Shown: positions 9,506-20,540 of the stretch, one piece after another
How positions within the stretch are numbered: the first letter of the stretch is position 1
Layout: each line of letters begins with the position of its first letter
Source of the DNA: Flammula alnicola
Taxonomy: Eukaryota; Basidiomycota; Agaricomycetes; Agaricales; Strophariaceae
DNA length: 64,000 nucleotides
Assembly (NCBI GenBank): GCA_015499995.1
Contig: JADNRV010000080.1
Coordinates: 1-64,000 of the forward strand
Direction of reading: 5' to 3'
The notes under the pieces: generated by a model
Seen by the model: only the letters and a program-made list of their open reading frames with translations
What the model was told of the DNA's origin: nothing
Database searches by the model: none
Program-made: the position numbers and the translations under genes

Positions 9506-10450
9506 GCCCATTCCAACCCATTGCAATGGACTAGGGCTGCCAACCGGTGAGAGACCTGCTACACACTCAGCGACCTAAACAACACACACAACTGCAGAGT
9601 GAGATCCTAACCAGGTCGAGTGATGCTCTACTAGCTTTAGGAATATGTAGTGTGCTTTGCTCCACAATGTCTATTTTGTTCAACTAGCTGACTTGTAGAC
9701 AGTGCCTCACAGTGGGTATGAGGGATTATTCAAATACATGTTTTATTGTAGTTTCAAGCTTCGCTTTATCACAGGGATGAACAGTTTTATTGATTTTATG
9801 GGTTTTATTTGAGAGGAACTCTCTAGGATGCTGCTAGCTCAAATTTTGAAGCACTAGCTGCTCTGAAGCTTTGGGAACTCATCTGAAACTAAGGCCGCAC
9901 TGTGCGCTACCTTCTGAATGATCTGCTAGCCCACTGTGGACTCTGTTTCTGACTCTCTAGGTGCTCTCTTGGCCTCTAAGCACTCTCTGGCTTCTAAATT
10001 CTTGGACCTTGTCCTCAAGAACTTTCTCTTTACTTCACTAAGCCTTCTCTGGCTTTCAAATGAACTCTATTGAAGTCAAACTGATCCTTTATTTGTCCTC
10101 TTTCTTACTAGACACTGCATCTTAGCTCAAAATAAAACAGGGAAGAGATTGCTTAAGGTAACTAGCTACAGAGGTACATCTTTTATACTACAGCTATGTG
10201 TGGTTCTAGTATGTGAATAAAATAGAGTAAAACATTCTTATCTCATGTAAATAATGCCTGCAGGCAATGGGTATAGGGTTTGGTATTCCAGGTGACCAGA
10301 TAGAGGTCAAAGGATTTGGAAATTCATCCCTTTTCAGTGTGCTAGGACACTCCTGACTTCCGCTGAAGAGACCGCGAGTGGCTAGCTTTGAATGGACTAC
10401 TATTCTCCTTACCTAAGCTATTTTTAGCACTTAGTAAAGCTTATACTGTA

Positions 10451-13400
10451 CAGTGTTGTCACTGACACCGTCTGACGGCCTCAGTCAATACTAGTCAGTC
10501 AGTAAGGTCAGAGTCAATGGGTCAATGACTGACCTCTCACTGACCGTCCTCGGGAATCTCGGACCTACCGTATTAGGCAGGTATCTGTTTTCTTTTTACC
10601 CACGGTTGACTCTTGCCCTTGAACGTCGCCTAAATGATCTTGGAATGCTACTTCTCTATCAACAATGCAAGACGTCCTCCGTAGATCTCCAAAAAAACTA
10701 CATGGGAAGCAAAGGTATGTCTATCTTAATCAATTCTATCATGAAAGGTTCTGAGATTCGGCCAGTGCTCGCTCTTCTGCCTCAAGCATGTTCTTCCCTG
10801 TCTTCCAGTGAAATTTCAAGCCACGGTCGTCACTGGCTTCATTGGAATACACGAATAGGTCCGCCAGTTTGATTTTTGTGTAAGAAGGAATCCTTGATGA
10901 CGGATCGGTGATTTCAGTGGCAGCAGTCGACGGCGGGACTGCTGGTACTGTATCTGCAAGGTCGACATTCTCGACATTCTCGACATTCTCGGCGTAGAGG
11001 TTTTCCCATTCATCGTCCTGAGCCTGTTCGATGAGATCCCTAGCAACACTGTCAAAGGTGGGTGTATCATGCTCGCTATCTCCGTCATCGGTGTTATCAC
11101 TGATCAAGGCAAACTTTCGCTTTTTCCGCTTGTAGAGCATCCCTGCTTCGCCATGGGCGCGTTTTCGATCCATGCGAACCAAGGTAGAATCGTGGACCTT
11201 ACGGTGGTTGATCCGATTGCGCGTCTTGGTATGTGTGTTTCCATAGGTGCTGAATGTGCATTCAGTGGCAGCCGAATTAGGAACCATGCTCAGAACGCGA
11301 ATAGCAAGCTGGCAAAATCCACTAGCGCCAGCTGTACTTGGACCGCCCATTTTGGACCAGATGTCAACCAGGTTCACACCATCATCGGAATCGCCATATT
11401 CGCAGAGCCATCCATCAAGCCACATTTCGTTATCAGAGAACGTGCCAGTCCCATCGTAGTATGCTTGGAAAGCTCGCATGAATTCAATGTCGCCCTGAGA
11501 AGACTGCTTCATCAAACGTAGGAAGGCCCGACGGAGGATGTGGAATAGGGCGATGATGGAAAGCTTTTCGCGATTGAAGTACTTTGCACGAATGTATGGA
11601 TTGAAAAATACTGCAAGGATAAACAGTTCTTGGTCGGTCTTCCCCCATCTTCTCTCCAACGACTTATGCATGGTTGACCGAACAAGACTATAGGTAGATT
11701 CCATTGAATCGAAGAACGAGAAGAGATTTCCCAGTGTAAGAAGAACATGGTCAAGGCGGCACGTGGGGGCTTGGAAAATATTCGCAGCAATTGCGAGAGG
11801 CTCTAGGTGAGATGCGATCCTAGGATTATCAAATTGTTAATGCTTATTGGCTTTCAAGATCCAATTCCACGTACATTTTCAAATCTTTCCAAAACTGCCG
11901 GTCTTCGCACATCTCCACTATCTCTGCAGCCTTCTCAGGCGTGTCATCCTTTGTTCCAGCTGCAGCAAGAAGTGCATCTTGATGATGAGCAACACAGGCT
12001 ACGATACAAGACTGCAGAGTGAGAAGCCGAGCAAGAGCACAATAGAAGGCCGTCCAACGCGTGATTACTGGAAGAATAAGTGCCAGGATATGTTGCAAAT
12101 GTGTGAGTTCCTCGGCTCGAAGGATGTCAAGGGCTTTCTGATGGTTATTGAACCATTTTATGATCTCCAGGGCTTTTGACGCAGCCTTCATGAATGGCAC
12201 TTTGATGGCAAGATAGTTTCCGGACATCAACGAGGACTGGTGAGCCCAGCACTCGAAGACAGCGATCGCCAAATTGAGATCTTCCTTTATCAGACGCCGC
12301 GCCTTCTTCCCATCTGGACCATCGTCAGTTGTGACACAGATTACTTTGACTCCATAGGTATTCTGAGTGTATAGGATGTCGTCTTTGATCAGTGCGAAAA
12401 GCTCGTCACCAGTTTTTGGCCGTCCCGTCATATCGTGGGTGCGTATCAGATAAGGCTATCAAAAGTTTAGAAATACAGCTAACTCTTAACTTGAAGATAA
12501 GCTTACGATATAGTCAACTTGCATCATTGAGGTGATAAGGGCCGTCTTTGCAATATTCTTCCAGCCATCGCACTGGTATGTTGTCAGTTTTCCCTTTGTG
12601 GCCTTTTGCGTCTTAACGATCACCTTATTAGCCTCTCTCTGGAGAATAGAACCCGATACCTCACGGCGATCAGGAACGGCTGCGCCAGGAATCCACTTTC
12701 CCACAAATAACTCGACTTCGGGATTGCTGAGGATGTTGAACGCGACCCCACACGACACGAGGAGTTTACAAACGTCTCCGCCAAACTCCTCCTGATCTTT
12801 TGGAGTCCATGAATTGCTAGTTCCTTGTGCTGAAGGAAGCAGGGACGCATCAAAGGAGTGATTTTTTTTGAGTCGCTTAGCTGCTGGCAGAGAAGCATGG
12901 ATGGGAAGGGAATTGTTGGAACTCGAAGAAGATTGTGGGTCAACTGGCATAGTTGGAGTATCCATCCCACCCTGTGTACGTTGTATGTCAATACCGGAGA
13001 GCACCTTGGCGAGGAGTCCTTTATCGATACGTTGACAGTTCTTGGCATGATGGTTCATACTTTGTAATTTACCAGAGATAGGAAGTATCGTTAGCCTGGC
13101 TGAGGTATAATTGAGTAGATGAATCGAGTAGGTGACTGGTACTATAAGGTTGAAAACTTACCTTGAGCGCGGTAGTCTTCATTTGAAATGACTGTGGCAG
13201 CAGTAACAACGCCCCTCGCCACTTCGAGTATGTCCTTCGCTTTGAGTTCATTTACACGGAAGTTGAGGCAGGCAATACACCAAGCATTCTTGAACGACTT
13301 GTTATCTTTGTAGAAGCAACCATCCGACTCAAAGAGGGACCAGAGGGGACTTTTTGGAGGCATGCACAATGATGGTAAGAATGAAAGTTGCTATGAAGGG

Positions 13401-13628
13401 TTCGACATATTATATAGATATTCTAAAGTGTTAGCCACCATTTTCTAGCACAAATTTGTGGCAAGGACACTGAGAGGGACGTCTTTGAGCAATGTTCAGT
13501 GGTTGGAATCCTAAACGGGTACTGATCGCTACTGACCGGTCAAATTATTGACTGACCCGGTCAGCCAACTGATGGTCAATCATTGATGGTCAAACATTGA
13601 CGGTTATTGACTGACTTTGACAACACTG
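10451..13628. mobile_element. Complete autonomous-looking hAT transposon with perfect 8 bp TSD
   Basis: Terminal inverted repeats begin CAGTGTTGTCA at both ends. The target duplication ATACTGTA is perfect at 10443-10450 and 13629-13636. Both subterminal zones (about 10460-10550 and 13500-13620) are packed with TGACC/GGTCA and TCAGTCA motifs, likely transposase-binding sites as in other hAT elements. The 3178 bp element carries one four-exon transposase gene on the minus strand with no disabling mutation that I can find. The intact ends, exact duplication and open gene suggest recent insertion. Confidence 0.92.
10739..13363 (-). CDS. hAT-family transposase, four exons, 818 aa, apparently intact
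   Basis: The enzyme would cut and paste this hAT element in the nucleus. Exons 13162-13363, 12507-13099, 11875-12455 and 10739-11819 join in frame through introns of 62, 51 and 55 bp, giving 818 residues. I start at the ATG at 13363 (MPPKSPLW). A BED-type zinc finger is visible: CX2C at residues 29/32 (WCIACLNF) and HHAKNC at 84-89. The central RNase-H-like core includes VTTDDGPDGKKARR (about 307-320) and a CWAHQ motif. The hATC dimerisation region, with SAATECTFSTYGNTHTK then RNRIN, lies around residues 610-670. A Ser/Asp-rich tail follows, with a triplicated NVE stretch and RMDRKRA and YKRKKRK basic clusters as possible nuclear signals. Catalytic residues were not checked by alignment. Confidence 0.88.
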
Positions 13629-15955
13629 ATACTGTAGTCTAAATGTTACAAGTCTGGACATTACAATGACAAGACTACTAAGGACTAGAGGAAACTATGC
13701 AAGATAATGAGGAATGCACGGTTTAATAAAGACATTATCATTAGTAACTATTGAGATAATAGTCAATACATCTAATGAAGTGTACAGAAATAGGCACCTT
13801 TCAGTAATATCTTAACCATCTGGCCTATACAGTGAGGGCGCAGATCTCTAGATTAAAGAATGGACATCTAGGCACACTACAGGACAGGTCACATGATATT
13901 GCTGAAGGCATCGAGGACAGTGGAGCAGCTGGGGTAAAGCAGACACCCATAGATGTGCCTGTAGCAACACTGATCAAAGCTCGGATCAGAGAGATACCTA
14001 TTTGGGAACACATACCATATCAGGTAATAACTGGGTACAGGAAGATTTCCAGGGTGCATAACTTGACATAGCGAGATCCCAGATGCACGCCGAGGGTACC
14101 AAGATACCGGGTACAGAAGACAAAGGGTTACAACCCTAATCACGGGTATTATCATGGACAGAACGTGTGTGGATTGCCCGAGAGTCTCCAATGAGACATA
14201 GGTGCTTCTATGCTCCAGTCAGTCCATAGCCAATGACAGGACAAGATACCAATGAAAATGAAAGGTCATGAGCCTGTATACCATGTGGTCGAGGAGAATT
14301 AAGTCTTAGGTGCTTGAATTAGCTGAGCTGATGATGATCTGAGCCCCCGATCCATCCAAAAAGGCATGATTAAGCAGACGAGCATGGAAACTGCACTCCA
14401 CAAGGCCGCCACTCACACACAAATGCCCATGAAATCTCTATATTCTCATCATTGCATCTATGTAATAATATATCATCTCAATAGTATATAAGCAGCCCTG
14501 TAACACCATAGAATACAAGCAATTTACCACCCACGAGATACAAGTGCTTAAGTTATATCTTAAGTGTTTCACCTCCAAGTACTAAGTAGCTTCAAATCGA
14601 GAGTCCCATAATATAAAAAGAAACCAAGTAACAATATATACAAGCTGTTAACAATAAGATTGTGAGCCTAAGTGGTTCACCAAGCTAAGAAAGAGAGTAA
14701 TAAGCCAAGGGACCTGTCTAAGTGACTTGTTCAAAACCTACCCTTTGTCAAAGGACATCTGGGGACCTGGACTGTAGTGTCAGTAGATGAAAGCATCTAC
14801 ACATCTCTGGCCATTGTTAGAGACTATAGTGTCAGCAGATAAGATGTCTGCATGCCTCTTTCCACAAGTATAGTTTTAGAAACAAGTTAAGACAAGTACA
14901 AGGGCATAGAGCCATCTTCTCAATTGGAGAATCAGTTAAAGCGAGATCAGTTAGCAGTTTGTGCATAGAGCACTAGTTTCAGAGCCACAGTTATGAGAAT
15001 ACACAAGTCTATTGGACTTAAAATGACCCATTAGCTATTAGCACACCTAATGCCTTGCCCGAGCGTTACATAGACAACCACCTTCTTTTATCGCACACCT
15101 ACTATCAGGTATCAATATTATAAAACTATTATCCTCCCCTTGGATGAACTAAGTCAACTAAACATTGATTTGGGTGTTTGAGTGTAGTAAAGAGTAGTTA
15201 TTAAAAAGTGAAGCAAGTTGGACTGGATAGTATTCCTTTAATAGACTTTACAAGGTCTATTAAATGTGACTACTTGACAGACTAGTAGTTCACACACACC
15301 CCGCACTAAGCATCTTTACCGCATACCATGCACATCATGTGTGCATCTCAGCTAGCAGTGCTGCTTTATTCTGGATCCACAGCCATCATTGCTGCCAGTT
15401 CCATCTTTCCTTTCTCATCCTATTACCACTTTTGGTACTTCCGCAGGTAGAAAGTAGAGCGTGCGTCTAACTAATGCATCCATGTCCCATGCATCTCTCA
15501 GTAAGTCACAAGATATGCTCACTAGTAGTCATCACATTCTTGCCGCATGCTAGCTAGCTGTGTCCTGTACTCCTAGCCATAGTATTTTGTAGCTAGCTAT
15601 TCAGCAATACACTGATTGTACTGAATTCACCATGCACTATTTCCAAAGCATCCAGAAGTCTTTTAATTTATTCCCCATGGTGCGTTTATGCCCCGCTAGT
15701 TGTTTATGACTTATGCATTCTATATTTCCTTGTCTGATAACTTTTAACTGTCTCCCAGATTATCATACGGACTCAGCTAGCTCTGAACTGCATCTGATTA
15801 CCATTGTCACAGGTTATATGACAACTAGTAGTCACATAGCTAGGCCTTAGACTACTAACATGGGTCCATTATAGTCTCTGTGTCTCGGTTATATTCTATA
15901 GGTAAAAGATGATATATTTGCGAAATTCACACATGGCCGGTTTGTGGCCCTATCA

Positions 15956-17309
15956 CCGGAGCTGTGCCAGAAGGCACATGGCTGCCATCTGATGGGGTCA
16001 GGTGCCCACGCATCTGAGTCCTCAGCATGAGGACAGACAGGAGTCTGGGACAGCTTCTGGCTCTCTGCCACTGTTGCTACCCATCAAAAGATGGCCGCAA
16101 TGGCCATGTAGGTATCTATAAGTTCTTGGTTAGGATCGATTCAAGGTCACATTTTCTGATTGCCATGTAGATAAGAATTCCAGCTCCTATGTTTTTCTTT
16201 TCTTTTGTGCTTGCTCCTTGCTAAAGGGCCATCACAACAGGGGCCTCCTTCCCTCTGTAGCTTCAAATTTGCCATCAAGGGCACTCTAGATTGATTTTTG
16301 AGCCCAGCGAACAGTCAAATCTCACAGTGTGTATGCGACAAACCCATTGGACCAAATGATGTGCCCAGTAAGTGAAACACATTGCTGCCTTGCGATTATC
16401 AGTTTGTACTGAATGAACAATTTTAAGGCATCATGCACATCCTTCTGTACCATACTGGAGATTTTGAAAACTTGGATGTACTCTTGCTACATGGAAAGAC
16501 AGAATTGTACCTAGGTAAGTGTGCCAAAGAAGCATATGATTATCTATTTTTCAATTTTGCTCTTGCAGTGCTTAACTATCTTTTTTCAGCCAATATATGA
16601 CAACCTTTCTCCTTCAAGTATGTTGAAACTGGAAGTTATCACCATCGGTATTCAAATCCCCTCATTTTTATTTGCTTATTAGTGCTTTTTGAGCCATATC
16701 GCCATCAGGGGTCAATTTTTTTGTGATTGGAACAGCCATCTGAGCTCGCTGTAGAGTGTAAAATTTGTATAAAGCCAGGTATATTCTTTTTCTCTTTCTT
16801 CAGCAACTCTCTTAGTCTCTGCTAAACCCAGAAGTTTTTTTCTTCCTTTCCATGTCAACTTTCTCAAGCAATATGGCACCTGGTGATCAATGTGCAATTG
16901 GACCTGGTGGCAAGCTCCTCAATGCCAAGGATATCGAGTGGAGGCATGATCCAGATGATCCTGCTCCCCTTCCTTATGCTCCATCCTCAGCAGACATAGT
17001 ACCAGAAGTGCCAAATCCCAGGGTTCATGAAGGTAAGCATTAGATTGCTGATGTAGTAGTACTGCTTTCAATCTCATGTATTTCTTTGCTTTAGAGAGAG
17101 GATGTTGCATCAAGGATATGACATGACTTGTGCAAGGTCTCCTCACAGAAAAGCTTGATGAAAATGGCTGCCTGGTCCACAAAATCCAAGCTGCTCGATG
17201 GCCTCGCAACTCTGGCATATCCAGCTCTGCATGCATCACAGCTACTTTGATCACAGTCAACACTGACGATGATGATGACAACTTCAAAGTAACAGAGAGT
17301 GAGTCAGAT
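15956..17309. other. Decayed spacer with short unassigned open stretches
   Basis: No recognisable gene. An open stretch at 16852-17043 (MAPGDQCAIGPGGKLLNAKD) and another at 17130-17321 ending in an acidic run could be exons of one decayed gene, with a GT-AG-like junction between them, but the family is unknown. The rest is CpG-poor and non-coding in appearance. Confidence 0.35.
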
Positions 17310-17402
17310 GAAAGACTGTAGTGTGAACTATGGTCCACACTGGGCGAGTCGACTCAGGAGATGAGATGGACAGGACCAACATGTGCATATTGGAGGACTA
17401 AC
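17310..17402 (+). repeat. Dispersed repeat, copy 1 (GTGTGAACTATGGTCC family)
   Basis: About 93 bp nearly identical to 38104-38197 (shared GTGTGAACTATGGTCCACAC and TTGGAGG blocks). The following 150 bp (CTTATA...GGCAGCCTTACAC-type tail) weakly resembles 51740-51890, so all may be eroded ends of one LTR-like family. Boundaries are unclear. Confidence 0.5.
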
Positions 17403-17758
17403 AACAATACAGTACAGGAAAGAAAGGTGAATGTGTCTATCTAGAAGAGCAAGATTGCCTTATAAGGGGCGATCAAGCTCATAGCTGTGAAAGGCTGCTC
17501 AGCAGCCTTACACTCTTCCCCCTCATGAAAAAGATGAGCTATGATAATAAAGAAAAAATAAAAGCCAGAGGTAAGGAGAATTCATGAGTAAATCCATACA
17601 TAGGTGCATCAAAAACCCCATAGGGAAAAGCTACCACAGGCAAGAGTGAAGGAAAACTAACTAAGCAAATGTCAATCCAAAGACATCAACTGCCATTCTT
17701 TTCCAGCTCCTGTGCAGTGTGGTTGACAGTGATGGTGATTGAGAATTAGACACAGTGG

Positions 17759-19995
17759 GAGGTCTTTACCCTGCCCCACATATTCCTGGTGGAGTCCAGT
17801 GGAGTCCGGCCGGATTCCCGGAGTCCATCCGGAGTCCAGTCAGATTTTTTTTTGGTGGCAGCACAGCCAAATTATTATTCTAAATCCACCCGGAGTCCAC
17901 CCGGAGTCCAGCAGAACTCCGAATGGACCACCCGGACCACCCGGATTACTCCGGGTGGACATAGTGAAAGAGGAAATTTAATAAATTTCCTCGGAGTCCA
18001 CGCGGAGTCCACGGAATCCAGCCGGAATGCACGGAATTTACCAATTTCAGTTATCCGTTTCATATTTATTATTTAATTCATTATTTTAATATTTATGGCA
18101 CGGGCTTTCACCAATACCCGTTCCGCTCGGCACATGCGGCACGCCACCATCCGTGGTTGCGCGTTGCCACGTCAGCGTCTTCCTTTCCTCCCACCACCAC
18201 CCCCTCTGCCTCTCACCACCCCCGTCGTCCTCGACGTCGACCCCCCACCCCACCGCCTTTCGCCATGAGCCGACGGCAACCACGAAGACCCCCGGGATCA
18301 CCCGCCGACGAGCCACTATGGCTCGTCGTTGCCACCGCACGTCGCAGACAGGACCCGACACACGAGGGAAAGCACGGCACGGGGGGGTTGGATACGACAG
18401 GGGGGACCCAGGACGTGGGAGGCCCACACGGTATGTCGTAAACGATGACCCCGCGATGACGGCTGACCCCCACCGCATCCCTCACAGAAGCGACGTGCCC
18501 CGGGCACTGAAACCGACGGCGGCGGCACCGTCGCACACGACCGCCTACCACAAGCACCACCGCCACGCGATCGCCATCACGGGCACACGACGGCAACGAC
18601 AGCGGGAGCACCCCATCGTGCTCCCGTGTCGTTCTGACGTCGGGTGGGTGGGTGAAGACTCCAACGACGGCGCAGCGGCGGACACGACGGTGCCACATCA
18701 GCCACGCCAGCGCCCGCGCGCCTGCCGCCTGCCCCATGGCTCACGGGCACCAACAACCGATGGCGGGCGTGCAATGGGTGGCAATGACGACCACGGCCGC
18801 GACAACCACGGCGGCTCGCACCGCCATTCCCCTCCCCTCAGCCTACTCTGCCTACCATGCCTACCACCAGGCCCGGTCGACGTCGGCGTCGACGACACCG
18901 CACCACTGTCCCTCACTACGACCCAACGATAGCCATAGAGGCCCGACGACCGTGCACCAGACCACCCCTCCCTGCCATTAACCGCCACTCACCCCCCACA
19001 CTCCCATTGCTCACCCCCCCACACTCCTCTCGAGCAGGTGATGACGCCGCGGGTACCAAAACTGGCTGCGACCTACGAACGACGACATAACGCGACGCCG
19101 ACGAAACGCGACGCCGACGACGGGGCAGGGCACGAAGAGGGGGCCACCCACCCCCATTTCGTGCAGGTACGATGCCGCGGGTACCAAAACGACGCCCCGA
19201 CACCACGCATGGCCACCAAACACGACAGCGGCGACACGACAGGGCACGGAAGAACCGCAACACACCGAACGTGACGACGGCGAGGAGGAAGAGGACGGAG
19301 GAGGGGGGGACAGGCGCCGCCAGGTACTGTACGACGTGCCGCGGGATCGCCCAGTAAGCTACCCCAAACCCATCCCTTCGCCCTCCAAAGACCACTGACA
19401 ACCCCCACCCCCCTTTGTCATACAGAACAGGGCTTGGGGCTTCTGCCTCGCCCTTTGTTGGCCTCCTGGGCACCACCACAACCCTGGGAACCACCCGATC
19501 ACCACCGAACGCCCTAATGACAACCTGGTGACACCACCGATACTGTGAAATGGGGTATGAGGCCACAAAAGAGGTGCCTACGTAGATTTTGAGTAGTAAA
19601 ATAAATGTACAATAAATGTAATAGATAATGCAAAATATATAAGACTTTTATTATCATCATGGAGGGCTCAAAGTAAGCATAAAATAACAAGTCACATAAA
19701 ATTTTGATATCTGGAATTATGGAATCCACCTGGACTCCACCTGGACTCCACCTGGAATAATGACTCAAAAGCCATTTTCTTATCAGAGTCCATTCTAAAT
19801 GCAATCCACCCGGAGTCCAGCTGGAGTCCACATGGAGTCTAGATGGACTCCGGGTGGACTCCGGGTGGATTAAGTAGAAATACACAAGTTTAAGTGTAGT
19901 CAGGTGGACTCCAGGTGGACTCCAGGTGGACTCCACTGGAACCACCTGGAGTCCCCGGAGTCCACCAGGAATCTGTGGGGGAGGGTAAAGTACTG
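17759..19995. mobile_element. Non-autonomous hAT-like element M1 (GGAGTCC subterminal motif)
   Basis: The ends are GAGGTCTTTACCC and, inverted, CAGTACTTTACCC. Both subterminal zones (17790-18030 and 19720-19970) are tandem or inverted runs of GGAGTCCAC/GTGGACTCC-type motifs. The flanking duplication is imperfect: CACAGTGG at 17751-17758 versus CTCAGTGG at 19999-20006, three bases beyond the expected end. The 1.4 kb interior (about 18100-19540) is very CpG-rich and shares blocks with M2 (20541-22658), including a GGGAGCAC...GTGCTCCC hairpin near 18603-18625. Long frames in the interior overlap on both strands and look compositional, not coding. Confidence 0.7.
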
Positions 19996-19998
19996 GGT

Positions 19999-20532
19999 CT
20001 CAGTGGATGTGCAATGTATGTGCTGAGTTATAAAGCAATCATCAATATATGCAACAGAAAAGAAATAGTGATGTTAATGCAATATTCAACAAAAATATAA
20101 CAAGGATGCCTCAATGTCAGAGCAGTGTGTGATTGAGAGTGACAGTTGGATGGTTAAATGTTTAAGTGCTGGTAGTGTGGTGGTTCAGATAAACAGTAAG
20201 ATGGTGGTAAACACAGTGTGGTACACAGCAAATGGAGGATGGTAAACGGTAGATGGTAAAAGGTAAACAGTAAATGGTGACGGTGATAGTAGACAGTGAT
20301 AGTAAATGGTAGGCAGTAATGGTAGATGGTAAATGTAGATGGTAAATGGTAAACAGTGGACAGTAGATGGTAAATGGTAGATGGTTACTGCAGAAATATC
20401 ACAGTAGGCAGTAGAAACTGCAGGGTGGGCATTTAAACCTGCAAACAGTGAGCGGTGATGGTGAACAGTATAAAGGCACAGACAGTGAATTGTGACAGTG
20501 TAAACTGTAGGAAACAGTTACAGTCGGTGGCA
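19999..20532. repeat. Degenerate G-rich, C-poor tandem-like tract
   Basis: From about 20100 the plus strand is a mosaic of short variants such as GTAGATGGTAAATG and AGTGATAGTAAATGG with very few C residues. M2 is inserted in it, and similar sequence continues at 22667-23128 and 24038-24450. It looks like an old minisatellite or skewed repeat; I see no gene. Confidence 0.6.
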
Positions 20533-20540
20533 TAAATTTG

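Larger units (their letters stand above)
10374..15318 (+). mobile_element. Solo LTR2 copy a inside LTR1, interrupted by a hAT element
   Basis: LTR2 begins TGAAGAGACCGC and ends CATCTTTA and is flanked by a 4 bp duplication CCGC (10370-10373 and 15319-15322). Its own sequence is 10374-10450 plus 13637-15318, about 1.76 kb, matching the uninterrupted copy at 35666-37431. A TATA-like box (AGTATATAAGC) is near 14484. The hAT insertion 10451-13628 sits in its first 80 bp. No internal retroelement genes are present. Confidence 0.85.
9548..15955 (-). mobile_element. Solo LTR1 copy a, interrupted by LTR2 (which contains a hAT element)
   Basis: LTR1 sequence runs 9548-10373 and resumes at 15323-15955. 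Outer flanks carry a 4 bp duplication CCGG (9544-9547 and 15956-15959), so this is a solo LTR from LTR-LTR recombination. Most CpG sites are decayed compared with 6315-7774. The interruption 10374-15318 is LTR2. Confidence 0.85.

Noticed and set aside
18153..18932. 259-codon open frame in the CpG-rich interior of M1, and similar long frames at 20986-21975 and 21162-22133 in M2
   Set aside because: Long frames overlap on both strands and in several frames, translations are low-complexity runs of Arg, Thr, Pro, His or Val, and no motif is conserved between M1 and M2 at protein level. GC-rich composition explains the missing stops.
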